From: Sphingobium sp.
GTDB lineage: Bacteria > Pseudomonadota > Alphaproteobacteria > Sphingomonadales > Sphingomonadaceae
Direction: 5' to 3'
Assembly: GCF_003248505.1 (NCBI RefSeq)
Contig: NZ_QFOA01000009.1
Location: 1 to 64,000 of the forward strand
Length of the DNA stretch: 64,000 nt
In this document: positions 7,829 through 16,713 of the stretch, one piece after another
Layout: every line of letters starts with the position of its first letter
How positions within the stretch are numbered: the stretch's first letter is position 1
Position numbers and translations under genes: made by a program
The notes under the pieces: model-generated
What the model was told of the DNA's origin: nothing
Databases searched by the model: none
What the model saw: the letters and a program-made list of their open reading frames with translations, nothing else

Positions 7829-9619
7829 CGCATCCCGTCGCGTTGCGACCGTGACGCGGTTCCGCCCTTCCGCCTTGGCGCGGAGCAGGGCGGAATCGGC
7901 TGCTCTCAACAATCTTTCCGGCGATCCGTGATCGGGAAAGGCGGCGAGGCCGAAGCTGGCAGTGACCGGCTCCAGTTCCACGCCGCGATGTTCCACCCGC
8001 AGGCTCTGGACGCGGCGCTGAATCTGTGCAGCGCGGCCTATCGCTTCGTCGAGTGTGAAGCCTGGCAGCAGCAGCACGAACTCCTCACCGCCCAGTCGAA
8101 AAGCATGGCCTGCTTCCCGCAGCGACTCGCCGAATGCCGATCCCACCGCGCGCAGCACTGCGTCCCCCGCATCGTGGCCGTGGCTATCGTTGAACCGCTT
8201 GAAGTGATCGATATCGATCATAAGGCAGGCGAGGGGGCGGCGCTCGCTGTGGCATTGGGCGACCAGTGTCTGATAGAGAATGTCGAACTGTCGCCGGTTG
8301 GGCAGGCCTGTCAGAGCGTCCGCCATGGCCATGGCCTGCAACGCATCGCGCAATCGCAGGTTGGCGAGCGCGAGGCCGATATTCTCCGCCAGCATTTCCA
8401 GATATTTGCCGGTCCGCTCACGTCGCTCGTCGGTCGAAACCGCCGGTTCCTCATAATAAAGAAGCCCGATATTTTCGCCCTGCGCCGCCAGCGGTATGCA
8501 GATGGTGGACAAGCTGCCGGCGCCGCTCAGATGGTCGCACGGAATGTCGATCATTTCTCCATTGGGACGATGCGTCTGTGTGCGGCGGAGCGCCCAGCAC
8601 GCCAGCGGCGCAAACTCAGTCTGCGAATGGCTTGGGGACAGCCAATCGCACACCTGAAGCATCGCATTGCGATGATGGTCGATAATATAAAGGCGACCTG
8701 GATAGTCCGGTGCGATCTCTGGCGCGAAGCGGCGCACCACATCGACCAGATCGTCGACACACGCACACCCCTGAAGCCGCTGCGTCAGTCGCGACAGCAG
8801 ATCGCGCATCGTCCGATCGGCATCCCTTTCCTCTTCCAGCCGCTGCCGCTCCAGCCCGTTCTCGCGAAAGATGCGCACGGCCTGCGCCATGTCGCCGATC
8901 TCGTCCACTTGAGGGAAATCGGGTGGGACGGCGGCGAAATCCTGCGCGGCGAGGCGCGTGACGACATCGCTGAGGCGCACGACGGGGCGCAGGATGCGCT
9001 GTTTCAGTACGAAGTAGAGCACGCACAAGAAGAGCAGCGCCGTGATGGCCAGCATGATCTCCGACATGCTCCGCCATTGCCGCGCGCTATCGGTCGCGCG
9101 TTCGACGGCGTGGTTCGTCCGCTGACCGAGCATATATTGGAATTTGCCCACCTGCGCGGCGATACGGTCCAGTTCGCGGCCATATTCATCGCCGAACAGG
9201 ATCGTGCGGGCGGCGGCATCGTCACCCTTGTCGACCGCGGCGATTGCGGTCTGCTGCGATTCGGTCAGCGCGTCCGCCCAGTGCAGCGCCTGCCGCAGGG
9301 CCGCCAGTTCGCTCTCATCGGCGCCGGCGTCCTTGAGATGCGAAATCCGCTGCTCCACCGACCGGGCCTCCTGCAACTCACGGCGATAGGCGACAAGGTG
9401 GCTTGGATCGCGGGTAATGGCATAGCCCCGCGCCTGCTCGGTCAGGCGATACACATCCTCTTCCAGCGTCGAGGTTAACTGATCGAAGGTCGATCGTTCC
9501 GCAACGGCCGCCCGTTCCCGCTGCTCCGCGCCCGATGCCATCAGCATGGTGGCCCCCGAAGCAAGAGTGAGGAGAACGGTCGCCCCGTAGGCCCAGTTGG
9601 TGATCGTGGACAAGCGCAT
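7814..9619 (-). CDS. Membrane-bound diguanylate cyclase: periplasmic sensor, HAMP, GAF, GGDEF
   Basis: A 601-residue signalling enzyme that makes cyclic di-GMP. Transmembrane helix 1 (about 9-30), a periplasmic all-helical sensor (about 35-185, CHASE3-like), helix 2 (about 190-210), HAMP linker (to about 265), a GAF-like domain (about 275-430) and a C-terminal GGDEF domain. The active site reads RLGGEEF, an intact GGEEF variant. The inhibitory site upstream reads REAG instead of RxxD, so product inhibition may be lost. No EAL domain is present. It lies between lolD and dnaE on the opposite strand, with its stop inside the 3' end of lolD. Confidence 0.92.
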   Translation of the reverse strand: MRLSTITNWAYGATVLLTLASGATMLMASGAEQRERAAVAERSTFDQLTSTLEEDVYRLTEQARGYAITRDPSHLVAYRRELQEARSVEQRISHLKDAGADESELAALRQALHWADALTESQQTAIAAVDKGDDAAARTILFGDEYGRELDRIAAQVGKFQYMLGQRTNHAVERATDSARQWRSMSEIMLAITALLFLCVLYFVLKQRILRPVVRLSDVVTRLAAQDFAAVPPDFPQVDEIGDMAQAVRIFRENGLERQRLEEERDADRTMRDLLSRLTQRLQGCACVDDLVDVVRRFAPEIAPDYPGRLYIIDHHRNAMLQVCDWLSPSHSQTEFAPLACWALRRTQTHRPNGEMIDIPCDHLSGAGSLSTICIPLAAQGENIGLLYYEEPAVSTDERRERTGKYLEMLAENIGLALANLRLRDALQAMAMADALTGLPNRRQFDILYQTLVAQCHSERRPLACLMIDIDHFKRFNDSHGHDAGDAVLRAVGSAFGESLREAGHAFRLGGEEFVLLLPGFTLDEAIGRAAQIQRRVQSLRVEHRGVELEPVTASFGLAAFPDHGSPERLLRAADSALLRAKAEGRNRVTVATRRDASEAA

Positions 9620-9742
9620 GATCTCAAACGGGATAGGGCCGACAAGTTGGCAATTGATTAAGCATCGGCGATCGGGCGTTTACCCACAGATTTCCCGCGC
9701 CGGGGGGTGGCGTCGAATCGTGCGATCCGGCTAGACTGCGCC

Positions 9743-12700
9743 ATGCCTCACGCCCCCTTCGTTCCCCTTCGCGTCTTTTCGTCCTTCACCATGCTCGAAG
9801 GCGCTATCGACCCCAAGAAGATCGCGAAACAGGCCAGGGCTCTGGGCTTCCCCGCCGCCGCCATTACCGACCGAAACGGCCTTTACGGGTCGATGGCGTT
9901 TTCGGACGCATGCCGGGACGAAGGCGTTCAACCGGTCATCGGTGCGATGCTGGGCGTGTTGCGGCCCGGTCGCCCGACCAATGCGGTTCCGGTCCACGAT
10001 TGGCTGGCGCTCTATGCGCAGGATGCGGTTGGATACGACAATCTGTGCGCGCTCGTATCGATGGCGCATCTGGATCGACCGGTCGAGGAAGTGCCCCATG
10101 TCACGATCGACGCGTTGGAGGGTAGGACGCAGGGCCTGATCGCACTGACCGCAGGCGGGGAAGGAGCGCTTGCCCGCCTGTTCGCGGAGGATCAGCCCGA
10201 CGCGGCGCTTGCCTATGCGCAGCGGCTCGAAGGACTTTTCCCCGACCGTCTCTATGTGGAGATTTGCCGCCGTTTCGATGCGGTCGAAGGGAAGGCGGAG
10301 GCGGCGTTGCTCGATCTCGCCTATGCGCGCGATCTGCCGCTGGTCGCGACCAACCCCACCTGCTTTGCCGAACCCCATTTCCACGAAGCGCACGACGTGA
10401 TGCTGTGCATCGCCGACAGCGCCTATGTCGATACCGCCGATCGCCGCACCAGTTCGCCCGATGCCTGGATGAAACCGGCGGGTGAAATGAAGCGCCTGTT
10501 CGACGACCTGCCCGAAGCGCTTGCCAACACCCTTGTCGTCGCGCAGCGTTGCGCCGTCGCCGCGCCCAAGCGCAAGCCGATCCTGCCGAGCCTGGCGGGC
10601 GATATCGAGGGAGAAGCCGCCATGCTGCGCGAGCAGGCAGCGGCAGGCCTGGAAATGCGGCTAGAAAAGGCGGGCATCATCGGTGCCGAGGCGCGTCAGC
10701 CCTATTATGACCGCCTGACATTCGAAACCGACATCATCATCCAGATGGGCTTTCCCGGCTATTTTCTGATCGTTGCCGATTTTATCAAATGGGCGAAGGA
10801 CAACAGCATTCCGGTGGGGCCGGGGCGCGGGTCGGGCGCGGGATCGCTCGTTGCCTGGGCACTGACCATCACAGATCTCGACCCGTTGCAACTGGGCCTG
10901 CTGTTCGAGCGCTTCCTCAACCCCGAACGCGTGTCGATGCCTGACTTCGATATCGACTTCTGCGAAACGCGGCGGGGCGAGGTGATCCGTTACGTTCAGC
11001 AGAAATACGGGTCCGACCATGTCGCGCAGATCATCACTTTCGGAAAGCTCAAGGCGCGCGCCGTGCTTAAGGATACCGGACGCGTGCTTCAGATGAGCTA
11101 CGGCCAGGTCGACCGCCTGGCGAAACTGGTCCCCAACCATCCGACGGATCCCTGGACGCTAGAGCGGTCACTGAACGGTGTGAGCGAATTCAGGGCGGAA
11201 TATGACAATGACAATCAGGTCCGCCGCCTGATCGATTACGCGATGAAGCTGGAGGGCTTTCCCCGCCATTCATCCACCCACGCGGCGGGAGTCGTCATCG
11301 GCGACCGTCCGCTGTCCCAACTAGTGCCGCTTTATCGCGATCCGCGATCCGACATGCCGGTGACGCAATTCGACATGAAATATGTCGAGGGCGCGGGCCT
11401 TGTGAAATTCGACTTTTTGGGGCTGAAGACCCTGTCTGTCCTGCAAAAGGCGGTGCAGCTGCTCGACCAGCGCGGCGTGCATGTCGATCTCGACACACTC
11501 GCGTGGGACGATCCGGCGGTCTACGAACTGCTCCAGCGCGGCGACACGGTCGGTGTGTTCCAGCTCGAATCGGAAGGGATGCGCAAAACCCTCGCTGCGG
11601 TACGTCCCACCAATTTCGGGGACATTATCGCGCTCGTCTCCCTCTATCGTCCCGGCCCGATGGACAATATCCCAATGTTCGGGCGCCGGAAGAACGGCCA
11701 GGAGGACATCGAATATCCGCATATCCTTCTAAAGCCGATCCTCGAGGAAACTTACGGCATCTTCGTTTATCAGGAACAGGTGATGCAGGCCGCGCAAATT
11801 CTCGCGGGCTACAGCCTTGGCGACGCCGACCTTTTGCGTCGCGCGATGGGTAAGAAGATCAAGGCCGAAATGGACGCGCAGCGCGCCCGCTTCGTGCAGG
11901 GCTGCGCGGAGCGGAGCGCCATTCCGGCGGCGAAGGCGAACGAGCTGTTCGACTTGATCGACAAGTTTGCAGGCTATGGCTTCAACAAGTCCCACGCGGC
12001 AGCCTATGCGCTGCTCGCTTACCAGACCGCGTGGCTCAAGGCGCATTATCCGGCGGAATTCTACGCCGGGTCGATGGCGTTCGACATCCATCTGACCGAC
12101 AAGCTCACAATCTTCGTCGATGATATGCGGCGCATGGGGCTGACCTGCCTCGCCCCCGACATCAATTGCAGCCTGGCGGATTTTTCGGTCGAAGCTGTGT
12201 CGCATAACGGCGAGGATGCCCGACTGGGCTTTGCGGTGCGTTACGCCTTGGGCGGTCTCAAGGGCGTGGGCGAAAAGGCGATGGAACAACTGGTTGCCGA
12301 GCGGGACGCAGCGGGACCGTTCAAAAGTCTCGACGATTTCGCAGACCGCATCGAACCGCGCCTGCTCAACCGCCGGCAGCTCGAAAGCCTCGCTGCGGCG
12401 GGGGCATTCGACGGCATCCACGCCGACCGCGCAGGTGTCCATGCAGCAGCGGAAACGATACTCTCCGTCGCCTCCAGCAACGCCGCCGCGCGCGAAAGTG
12501 GGCAGGGCGGCCTGTTCGGTGACGTCGAAACGCCGCATGCAGACGTGCGTATTCCCCCGCATCAGGCTTGGACCGTGGCGGATCGCATGGCGCAGGAGAA
12601 GGAAGCGTTCGGCTTTTACTTTTCCGCCCATCCGGTTGACCGTTACCGCCATCTCGCCGATGCGCGCGGTGCGAAAAGCTATGGCGTCATCTGTCAATCG

Positions 12701-13288
12701 CCGATGCCCGCCCCCAATGCCGAAGGGCGGTCGATGACGATCATGGCCGCCATGGTCGAGGATGTGCGCTGGCGCGAAACCAAACGCGGTGCGCGTTACG
12801 CCAGCGCCACCTTTTCGGACCAGAGCGGGCAGTTTCAGGCCAGCTGCTTCGACGAGCCTGCCTGCAAGGCGATAGAGGATATGGCGCGCGACGGCGACTG
12901 CGCATTGCTGACGGTCGAACTGGATCGCCTGCCCGGTGAGGAAACGCCGCGCGTCACCGTTCGCGCGGTCGAACCATTCCGCAACATTGCCAGCGCGTCA
13001 CGGATGCAGCTTGTCGTGGACGTGGAAGACGATGCTGCCGTCTCCGCTCTTGCTCTTCTGCTGGCGAGCGCAGGGGGAGGCCGCAGCGAAGTCTTCCTGC
13101 GGGCGCCTCTGGGTAGCGGTCAGGCCGTCCGGCTGTTTCTGGGCGATACCTACAGCCTTGGCGCCGATCAGGTGGATGCCATCGCAACGATCAAGGGGCT
13201 GGCGATTCACAGCTTCGAGCGTATGGACGTGAAGGCGGACGGTTATCGCACCCGGACGCGACGGACGCCATTGCGCCTCGTCAGCTAA
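9743..13288 (+). CDS. dnaE: DNA polymerase III alpha subunit, DnaE1 type
   Basis: The 1181-residue replicative polymerase catalytic subunit. An N-terminal PHP domain (about 1-280) is followed by the polymerase core with catalytic aspartates in PDFDIDF near residue 400 and a third in KFDFLGLKTL, then tandem HhH and OB-fold domains. The start at 9743 (MPHAPFVPLRVFSSF) aligns with the family N terminus; 12 upstream codons are open but unlike it. PHP metal-ligand positions are strongly degenerate (RVFSSFT where many have HVHSEYS, and ITDRN for ITDHG). There is no imuA/imuB neighbour, so this is not the mutagenic DnaE2. The end overlaps the next gene by 4 bases. Confidence 0.96.
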   Translation: MPHAPFVPLRVFSSFTMLEGAIDPKKIAKQARALGFPAAAITDRNGLYGSMAFSDACRDEGVQPVIGAMLGVLRPGRPTNAVPVHDWLALYAQDAVGYDNLCALVSMAHLDRPVEEVPHVTIDALEGRTQGLIALTAGGEGALARLFAEDQPDAALAYAQRLEGLFPDRLYVEICRRFDAVEGKAEAALLDLAYARDLPLVATNPTCFAEPHFHEAHDVMLCIADSAYVDTADRRTSSPDAWMKPAGEMKRLFDDLPEALANTLVVAQRCAVAAPKRKPILPSLAGDIEGEAAMLREQAAAGLEMRLEKAGIIGAEARQPYYDRLTFETDIIIQMGFPGYFLIVADFIKWAKDNSIPVGPGRGSGAGSLVAWALTITDLDPLQLGLLFERFLNPERVSMPDFDIDFCETRRGEVIRYVQQKYGSDHVAQIITFGKLKARAVLKDTGRVLQMSYGQVDRLAKLVPNHPTDPWTLERSLNGVSEFRAEYDNDNQVRRLIDYAMKLEGFPRHSSTHAAGVVIGDRPLSQLVPLYRDPRSDMPVTQFDMKYVEGAGLVKFDFLGLKTLSVLQKAVQLLDQRGVHVDLDTLAWDDPAVYELLQRGDTVGVFQLESEGMRKTLAAVRPTNFGDIIALVSLYRPGPMDNIPMFGRRKNGQEDIEYPHILLKPILEETYGIFVYQEQVMQAAQILAGYSLGDADLLRRAMGKKIKAEMDAQRARFVQGCAERSAIPAAKANELFDLIDKFAGYGFNKSHAAAYALLAYQTAWLKAHYPAEFYAGSMAFDIHLTDKLTIFVDDMRRMGLTCLAPDINCSLADFSVEAVSHNGEDARLGFAVRYALGGLKGVGEKAMEQLVAERDAAGPFKSLDDFADRIEPRLLNRRQLESLAAAGAFDGIHADRAGVHAAAETILSVASSNAAARESGQGGLFGDVETPHADVRIPPHQAWTVADRMAQEKEAFGFYFSAHPVDRYRHLADARGAKSYGVICQSPMPAPNAEGRSMTIMAAMVEDVRWRETKRGARYASATFSDQSGQFQASCFDEPACKAIEDMARDGDCALLTVELDRLPGEETPRVTVRAVEPFRNIASASRMQLVVDVEDDAAVSALALLLASAGGGRSEVFLRAPLGSGQAVRLFLGDTYSLGADQVDAIATIKGLAIHSFERMDVKADGYRTRTRRTPLRLVS

Positions 13289-14352
13289 AATAATCGCATC
13301 TGCGCTCCTTCCGGCGGGCGGAAGAGATCGGTGCGCAACACCAGCTTTTCAGCCGAAAAACCCGCTCGTTTACGCGCTTTCAGAAACCGGGTGCGGATCA
13401 GGTCGGCCCATACGCCTTGCCCCTTCATGCGGCTGCCGAACCCGGGATCGTTGTCGCGTCCTCCACGCAAGTCATTGATGATCGCCATCACTTTTGCCGC
13501 CCGGTCGGGATAATATTCCGTCAGCCATGCGCGAAACAGGGGTGCAACTTCATGCGGCAGGCGCACCGGGATATAGGTCACTTCCCGCGCTCCCGCCTCC
13601 GCCACCCGAGCGATCAGCGATTCCATCTCATGATCGGTGATAGCAGGAATGACGGGCGATATGCTGGCGGTGACCGGTATCCCGGCGTCGGTCAGGCGGC
13701 GGATCGCCTCCAGCCGCCGCATCGGATGCGGCGCGCGCGGTTCCAGGGTCCGCGCAACCGCGGGATCGAGGCTGGTCACCGACAGCATGACAGCTGCGAG
13801 CCGATCCCGCGCCAAATCGGCGATCAGGTCGATGTCTCGCAGGATGCGGTCGGACTTGGTCGTGATGAAGGTCGGATGCCGGGTTTCCACCAGCAGTTCG
13901 AGGATCGCCCGCGTGATCCGCCAATCCTTTTCGACCGGTTGATAGGGGTCGGTGTTGGTCCCCATCGCGATGGTGGCGACCTGATAGGTTTTCCGGGACA
14001 GTTCGGCCCGCAGCAGTTTGGCGGCATCGGGCTTGGCGAACAGCTTCGTTTCGAAATCGAGGCCGGGCGACAGATCGTGATAGGCATGGCTGGGCCGCGC
14101 AAAACAGTAGATGCAGCCATGCTCGCAGCCGCGATAGGCGTTGATCGATCGGTCGAAGCTGATATCCGGGCTGGCGTTACGAGTCAGGATGGTGATGGGG
14201 TGCTCGATCGTGACTTCTGTCCGGCGGCGCGGCACCGGGCCGTCGAGCATGTCTACGGTGTCCAGCCAATCCCCATCGGCTTGCCGCTCCGACAGATTGA
14301 AGCGGCGGCTTTCGCCGTTGAGTGTCGCGCCTCTGCCCTTTTCCACTGCCAT
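13285..14352 (-). CDS. Radical SAM protein, PA0069 family
   Basis: A 355-residue radical S-adenosylmethionine enzyme with the cluster motif C-x3-C-x2-C in RGCEHGCIYCFARPSH, preceded by the family segment SINAYRGCEHG. It belongs to the PA0069 group, distantly related to spore photoproduct lyase; the substrate is unknown. I chose the ATG at 14352; an in-frame ATG at 14361 and a TTG at 14379 are alternatives. A GAAC-N7-GAAC LexA-type box (14363-14377) sits directly upstream and would overlap the longer start forms, suggesting DNA-damage control. It is last in a minus-strand run after moaB. Confidence 0.88.
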   Translation of the reverse strand: MAVEKGRGATLNGESRRFNLSERQADGDWLDTVDMLDGPVPRRRTEVTIEHPITILTRNASPDISFDRSINAYRGCEHGCIYCFARPSHAYHDLSPGLDFETKLFAKPDAAKLLRAELSRKTYQVATIAMGTNTDPYQPVEKDWRITRAILELLVETRHPTFITTKSDRILRDIDLIADLARDRLAAVMLSVTSLDPAVARTLEPRAPHPMRRLEAIRRLTDAGIPVTASISPVIPAITDHEMESLIARVAEAGAREVTYIPVRLPHEVAPLFRAWLTEYYPDRAAKVMAIINDLRGGRDNDPGFGSRMKGQGVWADLIRTRFLKARKRAGFSAEKLVLRTDLFRPPEGAQMRLF

Positions 14353-14362
14353 GGCCAACATG

Positions 14363-14377
14363 GAACATAGGTGGAAC
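14363..14377 (-). promoter_or_regulatory. LexA-type SOS box upstream of the radical SAM gene
   Basis: Minus strand GTTC-CACCTAT-GTTC, a perfect match to the alphaproteobacterial LexA operator GTTC-N7-GTTC. A possible -35 TTGACC lies just upstream (14387-14382), so LexA would cover the promoter; the -10 is unclear. The motif has only eight fixed bases, so about two chance hits are expected in a window of this size; its location immediately before a gene is what gives it weight. Confidence 0.5.
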
Positions 14378-14395
14378 AAAAGGTCAAGTGTAGCT

Positions 14396-14923
14396 TTACC
14401 GCTCCGTCAGTCGAGGCATCAGTTCGACGAAATTGCAGGGGCGGAAACGGCTGTCCAACTGGCTGGCCAATATCCCGTCCCACGCATCCTTTACCGCTCC
14501 CGTCGATCCGGGCAGCGCGAAGATATAGGTGCCGCGCGCAACGCAGGCAGTGGCGCGCGACTGGATCGTGGACGTTCCGATGCTCTGATAGCTCAGCCAC
14601 CGGAACAGTTCGCCGAAGCCTGGAATTTCCTTGTCCTGCACCTGCGCCAGCGCTTCGGGCGTCACGTCGCGACCGGTCACGCCGGTGCCGCCGGTGGTCA
14701 GGATCACATCGACCGCCGGATCGTCGATCCAGGCGTGCAGCCTGGCGACGATGGCGGACTTGTCGTCCCTTTCGATATAGCGGGCGGCAAGAATATGACC
14801 TGCGGCCTCCAGCCGTCCGACCAGCGTGTCGCCGGACCGATCTTCCGCCAGTCCCCTGGTATCCGATACGGTCAGGACGGCGATCCGCACGGGAATGAAC
14901 GCGCGGCTTTCGTCTATCGGCAT
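14396..14923 (-). CDS. moaB: Molybdenum cofactor biosynthesis protein MoaB/Mog family
   Basis: A 175-residue MoCF-domain protein, which adenylates molybdopterin before molybdenum insertion (MogA-type activity; MoaB proteins may be less active). The family motif TTGGTGVTGRDVTPEAL is in the middle of the protein, and the C-terminal part contains LPGSTGAVKDAWDGI. The ATG overlaps the stop of the upstream lytic transglycosylase by one base (TGATG), so it is co-translated. No other moa/moe gene lies in the window. MoaB and MogA cannot be separated with certainty by eye. Confidence 0.88.
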   Translation of the reverse strand: MPIDESRAFIPVRIAVLTVSDTRGLAEDRSGDTLVGRLEAAGHILAARYIERDDKSAIVARLHAWIDDPAVDVILTTGGTGVTGRDVTPEALAQVQDKEIPGFGELFRWLSYQSIGTSTIQSRATACVARGTYIFALPGSTGAVKDAWDGILASQLDSRFRPCNFVELMPRLTER

Positions 14924-16713
14924 CAGTCCGACCCGCCGCCCGCGCTTGCGGAAGGAGCCATGCGACCGTCGGCCTTGCTGAGCCGCACCAACTTCATGCC
15001 CTTGGCGGAGGGAAAGGTGGGCCACAGGCCCTGCGCCATGCCGGTCAGGCAATCCGCGCTCCCCTTCGCCTGGATCTGATACATCCAATAGTTCCGCATC
15101 ACGATGTTCACGTAAGCGCGAGTTTCGTAATAAGGGAGCGACTCCATGAACAGAAGCGGATCGCCCTTGTCGTGAACCTGCGTGTTCCAGCGCTCGACCG
15201 GCAGGGGGCCGGCGTTGTACGCGGCCATTACCTTTGGCAGCAGACCGCCCGTCGCTCCCATGTCGCGCAGTGCCTCCAGATAGCGCTGCCCATATTCCAT
15301 GTTGGTCGAAGGGACAAAAAGACGTGACGGGTCGGCGAGTCCAACGTCCCCGGCGGTGCCCGGACGTACCTGCATCAGGCCGCGCGCGCCCGCGCTGCTG
15401 ACGACGTCGGTTCGAAAGCCCGACTCCTGAAGCGTGTGGGCAAAAACCAGGGAGGGATCGACGCGCCAACCGCCGTCCGGCGCCCAGGCCGGGGCGGGGA
15501 AGCGGGCGAAGCTGCCTGGTTGCATGCCCGCCGGGCCGTTATGCGCCAGATAAAGCTGGGTGGCGGGGAGGTTCAACGCATTGGCAAGGCGCAGCAACGC
15601 GTCATACTGCGCCGTTCCGCCGATTTTCGCCTGATACCGCAGCAATTCGTCGGCGCGGCCATTCTCTCCGATCGCGGAAAGAGCGATGGCCGCGCGGACG
15701 TTGGGACTATCCTTGAGCTTTTGCCACTCCGGCGCGCCGAAGCGGCTGCCGACTGCCGGAGCGCCGAGCGCGACGCCCAGCGATTCGCGCGCGAGCAGGC
15801 CGTAGAATGTCTCGTCCGCTCGCGCCGCCTGCTTGAGATAGGGCTCGACCTTCTCGGCCTCGCCACAGACCATATAGGCGCGTGAGGCCCAATAGGCTCC
15901 GGCGGCCCGCATGTCGGGATCGCTCGATAGTGCGGCCACGTTCGCGAAGGCGGGGGCTGCAGCGCGACAGTCGTTCTGGCGCCAGGATGCAAGGCCGGTG
16001 GTCCAGTAGGCCTGCACCGTCCAGTCGCCACCGGAGCGCGTTTCAAGAGCGCGAGCCGCAACGCGCCGCGCGTTCAGGTCGTCATTTTCGATGTAATAGG
16101 CCCAGGCGACGCGCTGCCGCACTTCGGTCAGCCCTTCTGGCGTCAAGCCCGTCTCGCCGCTTGCCAGCAGTGCTTCCGCCCCGGAGGGATCGTCGTTCTT
16201 GACGTAGGTCTGGATCTGTCCGGCCAGCGTCTGCGCCAGCAGATCGCTCTTTGTCGCAGCGACATATTGGCGACGCGGCGCGGAGCCGAGCCAGACCAGC
16301 TTCTGGATTTGCGGAAGGTTGGGCAGCAGCGTTGCGCCGCGCTTTTGCGCCAGCCTCGAAAGCTGGTCCGCCTTGGGCAGCCAGGGCGCTTTGTTGATGA
16401 GGTCGAGCAGGTCGAACAGTTCTACGCGCGGCGAGCCCTTGGCGAGATAGAGTTCGGAGAGGGCGATGGGTCTCAAACCGTCCTGCATGTCGAGCGCCGA
16501 GATCATCGCTTTGGCGTCTACCCATTGCTGGGCCTGAAGCGCTGCAAAAATCGCACGGTATCGGGCCTTATCGCCTTCGGCCAGTTGCAGCGGCGATGGA
16601 TCGCTCGCCACCATGGCGGGCACCGTAGGAACGGTATCGGCCCGAGCGGGGGAAGCTGCCGCAAGCCCGGTGGCCAGAGCGAGGAAGGAGAGGCGGCGGG
16701 CGACGCGGTTCAC
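14923..16713 (-). CDS. Soluble lytic murein transglycosylase (Slt70-like)
   Basis: A 596-residue exported enzyme that cleaves peptidoglycan between MurNAc and GlcNAc with formation of 1,6-anhydro ends. A signal peptide (about residues 1-26, ending ASPARA) is followed by a long alpha-helical superhelix (about 40-400) and a C-terminal SLT catalytic domain. The catalytic glutamate is in LQESGFRTDVVSSAGARG near residue 430, then LMQVRPGTA and later AAYNAGP. I chose GTG at 16713 because it overlaps the upstream stop (GTGA) and begins a clean signal peptide; an ATG at 16755 lies inside the previous gene. Confidence 0.92.
   Translation of the reverse strand: MNRVARRLSFLALATGLAAASPARADTVPTVPAMVASDPSPLQLAEGDKARYRAIFAALQAQQWVDAKAMISALDMQDGLRPIALSELYLAKGSPRVELFDLLDLINKAPWLPKADQLSRLAQKRGATLLPNLPQIQKLVWLGSAPRRQYVAATKSDLLAQTLAGQIQTYVKNDDPSGAEALLASGETGLTPEGLTEVRQRVAWAYYIENDDLNARRVAARALETRSGGDWTVQAYWTTGLASWRQNDCRAAAPAFANVAALSSDPDMRAAGAYWASRAYMVCGEAEKVEPYLKQAARADETFYGLLARESLGVALGAPAVGSRFGAPEWQKLKDSPNVRAAIALSAIGENGRADELLRYQAKIGGTAQYDALLRLANALNLPATQLYLAHNGPAGMQPGSFARFPAPAWAPDGGWRVDPSLVFAHTLQESGFRTDVVSSAGARGLMQVRPGTAGDVGLADPSRLFVPSTNMEYGQRYLEALRDMGATGGLLPKVMAAYNAGPLPVERWNTQVHDKGDPLLFMESLPYYETRAYVNIVMRNYWMYQIQAKGSADCLTGMAQGLWPTFPSAKGMKLVRLSKADGRMAPSASAGGGSD

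Noticed and set aside
9672..9690. DnaA-box-like TTACCCACA upstream of dnaE
   Set aside because: One mismatch to TTATCCACA, a single isolated site, no AT-rich region or cluster; not an origin.
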